This document shows, piece by piece, positions 5,223 through 11,013 of a DNA stretch of 21,417 nucleotides. The DNA is from a virus: positions 1 to 21,417 of the IMG/VR virus record IMGVR_UViG_3300009437_000034; one strand, written 5' to 3'. The position numbers and the translations under genes are program-made. The notes beneath the pieces were generated by a model. That model worked only from the letters and a program-made list of their open reading frames with translations. It had not been told where the DNA came from and did not search any database. Numbering within the stretch: position 1 is the stretch's first letter; each line of letters starts with the position of its first letter.

Positions 5223-5995
5223 GAGTCTAATGTGTATTTATTGTTTAAGTAATTATATAACTGGTTTCTTTCAGTTGTATTAACATTTTTTGTATAAAAA
5301 ATTAATTCTTGCATTTCACCTTCAAAATAATTATTGAAGGAAACCGCTATTGAAGGCGTAGCTATTGTACTAAAAGTATTAAATGTTGTTGCAAAAGTTA
5401 AGCTATTATTTAAATAAACATTCATTGATGAGTTGTTCACCACTACATTATAAACTTTATTTTTATTAAGAGTGACGCTAGTCTCTGAAAAAGCAACTTG
5501 TTTACGGTCGTTAGATCCAAAGTCATCATAAATATCACCATTTGTTCCTGCTTCAATCCCCCCATAATGATTAGATAATTTAGAAGGTGATCCAAATTTC
5601 CAATGCGATCCATTACGAGCGGCGACTGCACCAGATGAAGTATCTTTAATAACAACAAATCCACTAATAGTATTTACTCCATTAAATATATCAGGGCAGC
5701 TCAAAAAATCATTAACACCATCAAATATAACTTTTTTATTTATTGAATCGTAAGTAGGTTGATTTGTAGATGTAACTTGTGTTAGATGGTTGTCGTTACC
5801 CGAAGCATCATTCCACTGACTAATCTTAGATGCGCCATTAAAAACAAATTGACTAGAATCGTTACATTTAAACCAAGCTATTAAATTAGATATAGTTTCT
5901 GGCTCTTCTGGTGGCGGTGGCGTGCCTACACCTCCTAATAAGTTCTTTGTCAAATCACTTACTAGATTATTTGTTAAATTTACAGTCAATGTCAT
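5219..5995 (-). CDS. LamG/concanavalin-like domain protein, probable virion or adhesion protein
   Basis: A 258-aa protein. A short N-terminal segment (MTLTVNLTNNLVSDLTKNLL) and a proline hinge (GTPPPPEEPE, about residues 23-32) precede a jelly-roll domain. Recognisable LamG-type elements are LIAWFKCNDSSQ, WNDASGNDNHLTQ, VIFDGVNDFLS, YNVVVNNSSMNVYLNNS and the closing EGEMQELIFYTKNVNTTERN (about residues 226-245) with its terminal YNYLNNKY helix. Such domains bind carbohydrate or protein on cell surfaces and occur in phage tail spikes and decoration proteins. No signal peptide is seen. It lies after the lysis genes and is coupled by ATGA overlaps on both sides. Virion attachment is an inference. 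Confidence 0.75.
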   Translation of the reverse strand: MTLTVNLTNNLVSDLTKNLLGGVGTPPPPEEPETISNLIAWFKCNDSSQFVFNGASKISQWNDASGNDNHLTQVTSTNQPTYDSINKKVIFDGVNDFLSCPDIFNGVNTISGFVVIKDTSSGAVAARNGSHWKFGSPSKLSNHYGGIEAGTNGDIYDDFGSNDRKQVAFSETSVTLNKNKVYNVVVNNSSMNVYLNNSLTFATTFNTFSTIATPSIAVSFNNYFEGEMQELIFYTKNVNTTERNQLYNYLNNKYTLDS

Positions 5996-6348
5996 TTTTC
6001 AATCCAATTAATTTTTAAAGGCAAATTGTAATATTTAACAACATATTCAATCCTTTTAGAATATTTGTCATAATCTTCTTTGCTGCCAATAAGTAGGCAA
6101 TGCGGCTCTTTATTTTGTTTTGCTCCATAATATAGAGCTTGCCCTAAACATTCAGCCCATTTCTTTGCGTGGTCATACTCAATGGCTTCTGCCTTAGTTA
6201 AGCAATCAACTCTTGTACTATCATCATTTCTAACCTCTGTAGCGCCATTTACGAGATCGCAATGTATATCTTGATAATACCTTTCTGTCTTTGCTTGCGC
6301 GTCCTTAAAAAAGAAAAAGCTAATAAGTATTATTAATGATTTTTTCAT
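5992..6348 (-). CDS. Secreted four-cysteine protein with PD-(D/E)XK-like residues
   Basis: A 118-aa protein with a clear signal peptide: KK at the N-terminus, a hydrophobic core through residue 14, and AQA with cleavage expected after residue 19. The mature part has four cysteines (30, 49, 67, 84), enough for two disulfides. TEV (37-39), TRVDCLT (45-51), AIEYDHAKKWAE (55-66) and GQALYY (69-74) match a phage/bacterial hypothetical family I know as TEV...TRVDCLT...AIExDxAxKWAExxGQALYY. The D48, E57, K62/63 and Q70-x-x-Y73 spacing resembles the PD-(D/E)XK nuclease fold, including its Q-x-x-x-Y helix. Nuclease activity is an inference. The start overlaps the 25-aa peptide stop (ATGA) and follows AAAAAGGATTAT, a partial Shine-Dalgarno. 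Confidence 0.75.
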   Translation of the reverse strand: MKKSLIILISFFFFKDAQAKTERYYQDIHCDLVNGATEVRNDDSTRVDCLTKAEAIEYDHAKKWAECLGQALYYGAKQNKEPHCLLIGSKEDYDKYSKRIEYVVKYYNLPLKINWIEK

Positions 6349-6422
6349 ATAATCCTTTTTGTAAATATCTTTCTTATTTTCTTTGGCAAAGACTTAATAA
6401 ATCTTTTTAATCTTGTAAACAT
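6345..6422 (-). CDS. 25-aa strongly cationic amphipathic peptide (candidate lysis-associated peptide)
   Basis: ATG at 6422 opens a 25-codon frame ending in TGA within the ATGA that starts the secreted 118-aa gene, a coupling common in this genome. Ten of the 25 residues are lysine or arginine (positions 4, 6, 7, 10, 14, 15, 17, 18, 22, 23) and none is acidic. The rest are mostly I, F and L. A proline at 13 divides two short amphipathic helices. The gene sits directly after the endolysin. The composition is that of a membrane-active peptide, comparable in concept to the cationic phage peptide disruptin that attacks the outer membrane. No family match is claimed. A nucleic-acid-binding role is an alternative. 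Confidence 0.55.
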   Translation of the reverse strand: MFTRLKRFIKSLPKKIRKIFTKRII

Positions 6423-6460
6423 AATTTGTCATTTATTTTATAAAAATAACACTAAATCAC

Positions 6461-6476
6461 TACTTTAGTTAAAGTA
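6461..6476 (-). terminator. Weak AT-rich hairpin after the endolysin gene
   Basis: TACTTT (6461-6466) pairs with AAAGTA (6471-6476) around a four-base loop, 8 bases downstream of the endolysin stop on the minus strand. In the minus direction the next 20 bases are followed by a T-rich stretch. The stem has a single GC pair per arm, so at best it would be an attenuator between the endolysin and the peptide gene. No clear promoter is seen in the 62 bases up to 6422. Confidence 0.2.
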
Positions 6477-6484
6477 TACTTGTA

Positions 6485-7084
6485 TTAAATACTTATTTTT
6501 CTAGTTACCCAGTTGCCTTTTATTTTTTCAGCAAATTTAACCTCATTTCTATTATCGGCTTCATGTTCGCTAAAGCCTAGATGCAATATATTATTTTCAA
6601 TTAATAATTGGTCAAATTGAATTCTAGATTGAATAACTAACCTTGCTAGTTTATCAGGGGCTAATTCCATACCCAATATTGTAGCTTTAATATCAGCGGC
6701 TAAACCTGCCATGTGGCGGCTAGTAGGAGAGCCACCGACTAATAGATTAACCTGCCAATTTCTGTAGCCACTTGTTATTGTAATTACAACATTACTAGTA
6801 TTAAATTTTTCTTGTAGAAATAGATGCAGGTGCTGCAATTTATCGGAGGTTTTAAGCAAATTTTCTAATATTCTTTGCTCGGTCGGTCTATTATTTATAC
6901 CTTGTTCTCTAGCTGTTCTTGAAGCGTAAAACTCGGTATAGTGAAAATTAGCATTTCCAAGTTCTTCAATTTCAATGAGGCTGGCACTATTTTGCTGATA
7001 CCTTTCATTATTGCCATATATGTTCTTGCTTGGCTTTTTCTTTTTGCAAAAAATAGATAGTAGGTTTTTAATAAATTTCATCAT
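6485..7084 (-). CDS. Endolysin, M15-family zinc peptidase
   Basis: A 199-aa protein whose C-terminal 150 residues form a complete Peptidase_M15_3 domain. Seen in order are FYASRTAREQGINNRP (residues 52-67), TSGYR (104-108), GGSPTSRHMAGLAADI with zinc ligands H124 and D131, FDQLLIENNILHLGF with catalytic-type E163 and third ligand H168. Such enzymes cut D-Ala or stem-peptide bonds of peptidoglycan and act in the periplasm. The first 20 residues are a short hydrophobic patch plus a KKKK cluster, not a standard signal peptide, so export would need a holin. Two consecutive ATGs (7084, 7081) leave the exact start open. The gene lies between the spanin pair and the cationic peptide gene. Confidence 0.88.
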   Translation of the reverse strand: MMKFIKNLLSIFCKKKKPSKNIYGNNERYQQNSASLIEIEELGNANFHYTEFYASRTAREQGINNRPTEQRILENLLKTSDKLQHLHLFLQEKFNTSNVVITITSGYRNWQVNLLVGGSPTSRHMAGLAADIKATILGMELAPDKLARLVIQSRIQFDQLLIENNILHLGFSEHEADNRNEVKFAEKIKGNWVTRKISI

Positions 7085-7105
7085 AAATATTTTTTAAGGC
7101 GCTTT

Positions 7106-7128
7106 AAACCCAAGTAAATCAAGGGTTT
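7106..7128. repeat. Inverted repeat upstream of the endolysin gene
   Basis: AAACCC (7106-7111) and GGGTTT (7123-7128) form a six-pair stem with an 11-base loop in the 61-base gap between the spanins and the endolysin. A second small palindrome, CGACA-TCAA-TGTCG, lies at 7141-7154 over the outer-spanin stop codon. They may limit readthrough or shield the endolysin start. No U-run follows in the transcribed (minus) direction. Confidence 0.3.
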
Positions 7129-7145
7129 TTGCTTTGGTAGCGACA

Positions 7146-7460
7146 TCAATGTCGTCGACTTAATTTATCACATTTTTCAATATATCGCTGCTTGTTTCGA
7201 TCAATTAATTTGCTAAAATATAAAATTAATTTTTCTTCATTTGTAAATTCTTGATTATTTTTTTCTTTTCTTAAAATTTCTTCTTCAAGAATAAAGGCAT
7301 ATTCTTCTAAAGATTTATCCATATAATCTTGCGGGTAAATATAAGTGCTGCAAAAATCACTTTCTATCTTTATTAGTTTTTTGCTCTCGCAAGATGATGC
7401 TAAACATAGAACTAGACTTAGTATTGCTATGCTTTTTATCAGCTTTATTAATGCTTTCAT
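7146..7460 (-). CDS. Outer-membrane spanin lipoprotein (Rz1-like)
   Basis: A 104-aa protein with a lipoprotein signal: a basic N-terminus, hydrophobic core (residues 5-20) and ASSC with the lipidated cysteine at 24. The mature part has DFCSTYIYPQDYMDKS (35-50), which resembles the FC-x-x-Y-P-I-x-x-S segment of Rz1-like proteins of phages from alpha- and gammaproteobacteria. It starts inside the inner-spanin gene in another frame (104 bases shared), the classical overlapped spanin arrangement. Together they would bridge the inner and outer membrane and fuse them at the last step of lysis. It is longer and less proline-rich than lambda Rz1, so the call rests on the lipobox, order and overlap. 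Confidence 0.75.
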   Translation of the reverse strand: MKALIKLIKSIAILSLVLCLASSCESKKLIKIESDFCSTYIYPQDYMDKSLEEYAFILEEEILRKEKNNQEFTNEEKLILYFSKLIDRNKQRYIEKCDKLSRRH

Positions 7461-7596
7461 TATGCTTAATTTTAAATTCTTTAGTTTCTTTTTTTAGATT
7501 ATCAATAACCTTTCTTTTGCCTTTGCTTTCGCCACTTTTAAAAATAACTAGAAAGGATAAAAGTATTGATCCAGCAACTGCAAATATTTCAAACAT
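7357..7596 (-). CDS. Inner-membrane spanin (Rz-like)
   Basis: A 79-aa protein with one N-terminal transmembrane helix (about residues 2-19, FEIFAVAGSILLSFLVIF) followed by a long charged, lysine/glutamate-rich helix (VIDNLKKETKEFKIKHNESI) suited to a periplasmic coiled coil. It has no conserved catalytic residues. The second half overlaps the start of the lipoprotein gene in a different frame, which with the topology identifies it as the i-spanin. It is shorter than lambda Rz. The ATG follows an AAAAAACA leader and overlaps the upstream 61-aa gene stop by 8 bases (ATGTTTGA). Confidence 0.72.
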   Translation of the reverse strand: MFEIFAVAGSILLSFLVIFKSGESKGKRKVIDNLKKETKEFKIKHNESINKADKKHSNTKSSSMFSIILREQKTNKDRK

Positions 7597-7774
7597 TGTT
7601 TTTTAATTCGATTAATTGCTGCAAATTTGTATTACTAGCAACAAGTATTAAAGCATATCCAATACAACAACCTAAAATAAATATTGTCAAAAAAAATATC
7701 CTTGATTGCCATTTTCCCATACCCATACTTCTTAGATATTTAAAATAGTCTAATATATCTTTGATAGCTTTCAT
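7589..7774 (-). CDS. Single-span membrane protein, holin candidate
   Basis: A 61-aa protein with a basic amphipathic N-terminus (KAIKDILDYFKYLRSMGMGK), one hydrophobic helix at about residues 26-47 (FFLTIFILGCCIGYALILVA) and a short polar tail. The size and position immediately upstream of the spanins and endolysin are those of a small class-III-like holin or pinholin, but a single membrane span with no recognised family signature does not prove it. It starts directly after the 227-aa gene stop (TAAATG) and overlaps the i-spanin start by 8 bases. The 120-aa membrane protein upstream is the competing holin candidate. Confidence 0.6.
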   Translation of the reverse strand: MKAIKDILDYFKYLRSMGMGKWQSRIFFLTIFILGCCIGYALILVASNTNLQQLIELKNNV

Positions 7775-8458
7775 TTATTTTTTGCAAAAAAGTTTAATAC
7801 TGCTTGCATAATGCAAAGCGAGTTGAAATACATTATATGGTGTCATTTCTTTAGCTACTCCATTTTCAATAATAGAAGTATCATGACCAAGTTTTTCTAA
7901 AAGTAGTGCAGTTTTAAAACTACAAAATATCTTTTCTAAACTAATATCAAGTATTTCTTCATTATCTTTGCTATCTACTTTGAAGTTTAGTTTTTTAGTT
8001 ATATCGTTAATAGTGTCGCTATCTAGTGCTGACATTGCTGCTGACATCTCACCATAAGGCAAGCCGTGTATTTTTTTTGTAAAATCTTTAATAATTTTTT
8101 TATCAAATTTATCAAAAGTGGCTATAATAACTCTGCCATCATAGTGCTTGACAAAATCCAATAAATCATTAATCTCAACACCACTAAGCATAGCGTCTAC
8201 TGTTTCAGCTTTATAAATACTTGTTGAGTCTATTTCATCAAAGCCTTTAATATAACCAACATGATCTATTGCTAAATCGCCGTTGATCTTATGGACTAAT
8301 CTTGTGAGCGAAAATAACGGATTAAGTAGGTTTTTAAAATTGAGGTTTTTAATATAAAACAAAGCGTGAAATTTATCATGCTCTAGCTTGTTTATTTCTT
8401 CCTGGATATTCTCTAGCCTGTGTATACGCTCTAACTGTTTAATATTTATTTTTTTCAT
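7775..8458 (-). CDS. Hypothetical late protein, 227 aa
   Basis: A soluble, lysine- and aspartate-rich protein that I do not recognise. The N-terminus is an amphipathic helix (INIKQLERIHRLENIQEEIN); the middle has an alpha/beta look (DGRVIIATFDKFDKKIIKDF, about residues 108-127) and the end is helical with FCSFKTALLLEKLGH and a hydrophobic terminal helix. There is no signal peptide or membrane span. It overlaps the upstream 120-aa membrane protein by 20 bases and abuts the 61-aa membrane protein, so the three are transcribed and probably translated together. A cytoplasmic partner or regulator of the two membrane proteins is one reading. Confidence 0.65.
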   Translation of the reverse strand: MKKINIKQLERIHRLENIQEEINKLEHDKFHALFYIKNLNFKNLLNPLFSLTRLVHKINGDLAIDHVGYIKGFDEIDSTSIYKAETVDAMLSGVEINDLLDFVKHYDGRVIIATFDKFDKKIIKDFTKKIHGLPYGEMSAAMSALDSDTINDITKKLNFKVDSKDNEEILDISLEKIFCSFKTALLLEKLGHDTSIIENGVAKEMTPYNVFQLALHYASSIKLFCKK

Positions 8459-8801
8459 TTTTATCTTTTTCTAGTAATTTAAATAATCTATCTAAAGGCT
8501 CTTGCATATTTCTACTGGCGTGCCTAGCAACACTTAGCTTCAAATCATCTTCCATCTGATCTAATCTAGTATTAAAATAATCTTTTAATTCCTCTTTGAT
8601 AGCTTGCCGCTGTTTAGTCTCTTTACAATCTATTTTGGTAATTCTTTTTTCTAAATCGTCAAATCTTTCTCCAATTCTTGACTTATAAACAGTAACACCC
8701 AATTTTGAAATAAGTGTAACCATGCCTAAAAATAAGAAAGCAACAAAACCATAGATAATTGAAGAGATATAATCTAACATTAGTTTAAAAGGTATTTGCA
8801 T
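8439..8801 (-). CDS. Membrane-anchored coiled-coil protein, 120 aa
   Basis: Residues about 8-36 (LDYISSIIYGFVAFLFLGMV and following) form a long membrane helix, possibly a tight hairpin. They are followed by a charged heptad-rich region (RFDDLEKRITKI, EELKDYFNTRLDQMEDDLKL, about 45-90) and a basic tail. This topology is seen in small phage holin-like or antiholin-like proteins and in membrane-anchored accessory proteins; no conserved motif settles it. It begins 33 bases after the 222-aa gene and its end overlaps the 227-aa gene by 20 bases. It lies at the boundary between tail and lysis genes. Confidence 0.6.
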   Translation of the reverse strand: MQIPFKLMLDYISSIIYGFVAFLFLGMVTLISKLGVTVYKSRIGERFDDLEKRITKIDCKETKQRQAIKEELKDYFNTRLDQMEDDLKLSVARHASRNMQEPLDRLFKLLEKDKNEKNKY

Positions 8802-8834
8802 AAAATTATGTTTGTTTTGTGGGAGTGTTTCATT

Positions 8835-9503
8835 TCAAGATAAATCAAGCCTTGTGCCATTTTCATTTTTAGGAATTTCGATTGATTCAATTTCTGCAAC
8901 TGTTGTTGAGTTATTAATAGATTCTTTAATGCTTCTAAAATAAGTGCTATTGATAGCTAATCTATACAACACATGACCCTCTAAAGCCCTTGCTAATTTA
9001 ATATCAAGCCTAACTTGTCCTTTGCGTAAAAAATTACCAGCACTATCTATAATATCACAAAAATAGTCTATAAACTCTTGCAACTTATCTGTATTACTCT
9101 CAAGAGTTCTTACTCTATTCTCAAAATTAGCATTTTTAATATAGTTAATAATATCAACAATATTTCTGCCATTAACTTGCCTAAATTGTAAATCTACTTG
9201 AAAGCTTACACCGCCTGCCTCTGTTTGCAAAACACCATCAATTACTTCATAAGCTGGAAATAAATCATCGTGATAATGATTATAATTACTTGAATCTAAA
9301 TCATCTTTTATACCCTCAAGCTCTTTTAGCTTTTTTTCTTTAGCTTGCGTTAGCTCCCAAGTGTCAATTAAAGGCTTCTCATCAGCTTTTATATTCCCAG
9401 TTGTGCGGTCAATGCAATCTACCCAATCATTTATTCTAAAAGTGCCGCTTAGGTTAGTTTCTTTTTTAATTTCGCCTGTTACTGTATTTCTTGAAATATC
9501 CAT
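8835..9503 (-). CDS. Hypothetical late protein downstream of tail fibre, 222 aa
   Basis: A soluble protein following the second tail-fibre gene, where tail-fibre assembly chaperones often lie. It starts with a beta-like region (MDISRNTVTGEIKKETNLSG). A helical stretch (WELTQAKEKKLKELEGI, about residues 49-65) and a segment with DLFPAYEVIDGVLQTEAGGV recall the DUF4376-type fold of fibre accessory proteins. The last hundred residues are helical and charged. The DUF4376 idea is a guess from pattern and position; I could not find a decisive motif. No ribosome-binding site precedes the ATG. Confidence 0.6.
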   Translation of the reverse strand: MDISRNTVTGEIKKETNLSGTFRINDWVDCIDRTTGNIKADEKPLIDTWELTQAKEKKLKELEGIKDDLDSSNYNHYHDDLFPAYEVIDGVLQTEAGGVSFQVDLQFRQVNGRNIVDIINYIKNANFENRVRTLESNTDKLQEFIDYFCDIIDSAGNFLRKGQVRLDIKLARALEGHVLYRLAINSTYFRSIKESINNSTTVAEIESIEIPKNENGTRLDLS

Positions 9504-9515
9504 AGTTTTATTAAT

Positions 9516-10703
9516 TTAATATTTTTCTTCCCAGCCTTTAGTTCGTGTAGAATTAAAGCTTGTTAATAAATTATTACTCCTTTTGCCGATTTCACCGTTC
9601 TCATTTGCTGTTTCTGAAAGTTGAGAGTATCCTCCAAAATTAATATTTGTTCCTTGACTGCAATAATTGTTCTGAGGATTAATATTAAAGTCATTTAAAT
9701 TTGTGTACAATGTAAAACAAATTGTTGAACTATTGCCCCCTGATTGAGCTAAAAAATCTACCTTTGCATTGGGTGGTACTCTCATGTTAATAGCTTTTCT
9801 TGAAATAGAACTTGAGTTATCAACAAAAATATAACCTTTATATTGGAATCTATACCCGCTTTTATTTACAAAATATTGACCAGCCAATATATTATTACTA
9901 GCATCGGTATAAAAAGCACCGATATATTGCTTTTTGGTTAAGCTATTAGTGCTAACAACACTATCGCCACTAATTGTTGAGCCATCTCTTGTTGTAGTGC
10001 CTATAATGTCAGTTAGCGTTCCATCTGCTGTTGATATAACAAACATATAAACTAAGCCATCAGTTGGTAAAGACTCGCCGCTTACCATACCACCTGCATC
10101 ATCGCCAAGAGCAAAGGTTGCATCAAATTGTTTAGTCAATGCACTAGTTGCCGCCTGTCCGCTGCCATCATCAAAATTCATAACACCAGCTCCAAAATCT
10201 ATATCGTGGTCAGAGTCGGTTGAGTTGTTGGCTATTGTTATTGGTTTAGGGAGTAGGGTTGTTCCTAGTGCTGTTGTGGTGGCTTGTTGCGTATTAATTA
10301 AATTAGCTAAATCACCTAATAATTGCCAATTAGCAACATCAGTTAAGGCGTTACCTTCATTGTTATTTGTGATTGATTCATAAACCTTTGAGCCACCTAT
10401 TTCTCTTGTTATGTCTCCTATATGATAGTCAAGTGATGCGTTATATTCGGGAATACCTTTTTGTGTTAAATAATAAATTTGGCGGCTATTGTTATATTGC
10501 AAGCCTTGCATTTCTTCAAGTGGTGGTAGCTTAGTAGCTCCGCTTGTAGCATCTAACCAGCCGTTATCATAAGCAGCTAGGGCTTGGATAATGTCGGGGT
10601 CATTGCTTTCTATTTTAGTTCCTGCTTGTGATGATCCAAATTGACCATTGTTAGTAGCAGCGTTTGCAAATAATTTGTAATGCTTTCTTGTAATATTAGC
10701 CAT
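9516..10703 (-). CDS. Tail fibre protein B, second of two paralogues
   Basis: A 395-aa protein whose first about 135 residues match the N-terminus of the 694-aa fibre: MANITRKHYKLFA, GQFGSSQAGT, PDIIQALAAYDNGWLDAT, LPPLEEMQGLQYNNSRQIYYL and KGIPEYNASLDYHIGD. This module, common in phage tail proteins, probably attaches the fibre to the baseplate. The rest (about 150-395) is serine/threonine/asparagine-rich and beta-structured, with the CFTLYTNLNDFNINPQNNYC tract near the end, and would bind the receptor. The start overlaps the small 105-aa gene by 8 bases (ATGGCTAA). The two fibres' distal parts are unrelated, consistent with alternative receptor specificity. Confidence 0.85.
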   Translation of the reverse strand: MANITRKHYKLFANAATNNGQFGSSQAGTKIESNDPDIIQALAAYDNGWLDATSGATKLPPLEEMQGLQYNNSRQIYYLTQKGIPEYNASLDYHIGDITREIGGSKVYESITNNNEGNALTDVANWQLLGDLANLINTQQATTTALGTTLLPKPITIANNSTDSDHDIDFGAGVMNFDDGSGQAATSALTKQFDATFALGDDAGGMVSGESLPTDGLVYMFVISTADGTLTDIIGTTTRDGSTISGDSVVSTNSLTKKQYIGAFYTDASNNILAGQYFVNKSGYRFQYKGYIFVDNSSSISRKAINMRVPPNAKVDFLAQSGGNSSTICFTLYTNLNDFNINPQNNYCSQGTNINFGGYSQLSETANENGEIGKRSNNLLTSFNSTRTKGWEEKY

Positions 10704-11013
10704 AATTTCTTAAATCTTCTTCAGTTGATAAGTTATTTATTTCAGAAATTTTTAAATCTATTGTTGATTGATCTCCTGCATATTTACTATTGACATAATC
10801 TATCTTGGCATCTTTTAAATCATTTAATAAAGCTTCTTTAATTTCATTGTGGGAAAAAGAAGGCTTAGGGCAGTTAAACCGCCACAGAGGAAACTCTATT
10901 TTATAAAAGCCATTATCTGCTTTATAAATTCTAGTAGTGTATCGCAAGAATAAGATTTTAAAGTCTTCATTGATACCTTGCGATTCTAAATAAGGTTTTA
11001 TTAATGCTTTCAT
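10696..11013 (-). CDS. Small protein between the two fibre genes, possible fibre-assembly factor
   Basis: A 105-aa protein, soluble, with a beta/aromatic N-terminal part (FKILFLRYTTRIYKADNGFY), an FPLWRFNCPKPSFSHNEIKEA stretch (about residues 41-61) and a helical end (TIDLKISEINNLSTEEDLRN). The W-x-x-N-x-P-x-P-S-x-x-E pattern is reminiscent of small baseplate/fibre genes such as XkdW-type proteins. Lying exactly between two fibre genes with 1- and 8-base overlaps, a chaperone or connector role is the simplest inference. No function is proven by the sequence. Confidence 0.65.
   Translation of the reverse strand: MKALIKPYLESQGINEDFKILFLRYTTRIYKADNGFYKIEFPLWRFNCPKPSFSHNEIKEALLNDLKDAKIDYVNSKYAGDQSTIDLKISEINNLSTEEDLRNYG

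Noticed and set aside
5443-5664. Alternative minus-strand frame within the LamG-like gene
   Set aside because: The LamG-like frame carries the domain pattern; the alternative is low-complexity and lacks support.
6420-6432. A second short start (ATG at 6432) giving a 12-codon frame ahead of the cationic peptide
   Set aside because: Too short, and the longer basic frame coupled by ATGA is the better explanation.
7394-7748. Plus-strand frames of 60 and 70 codons over the spanin and holin-candidate genes
   Set aside because: Opposite-strand shadows of overlapping minus-strand genes with lipobox and membrane-helix evidence; hydrophobicity is mirrored from those genes.
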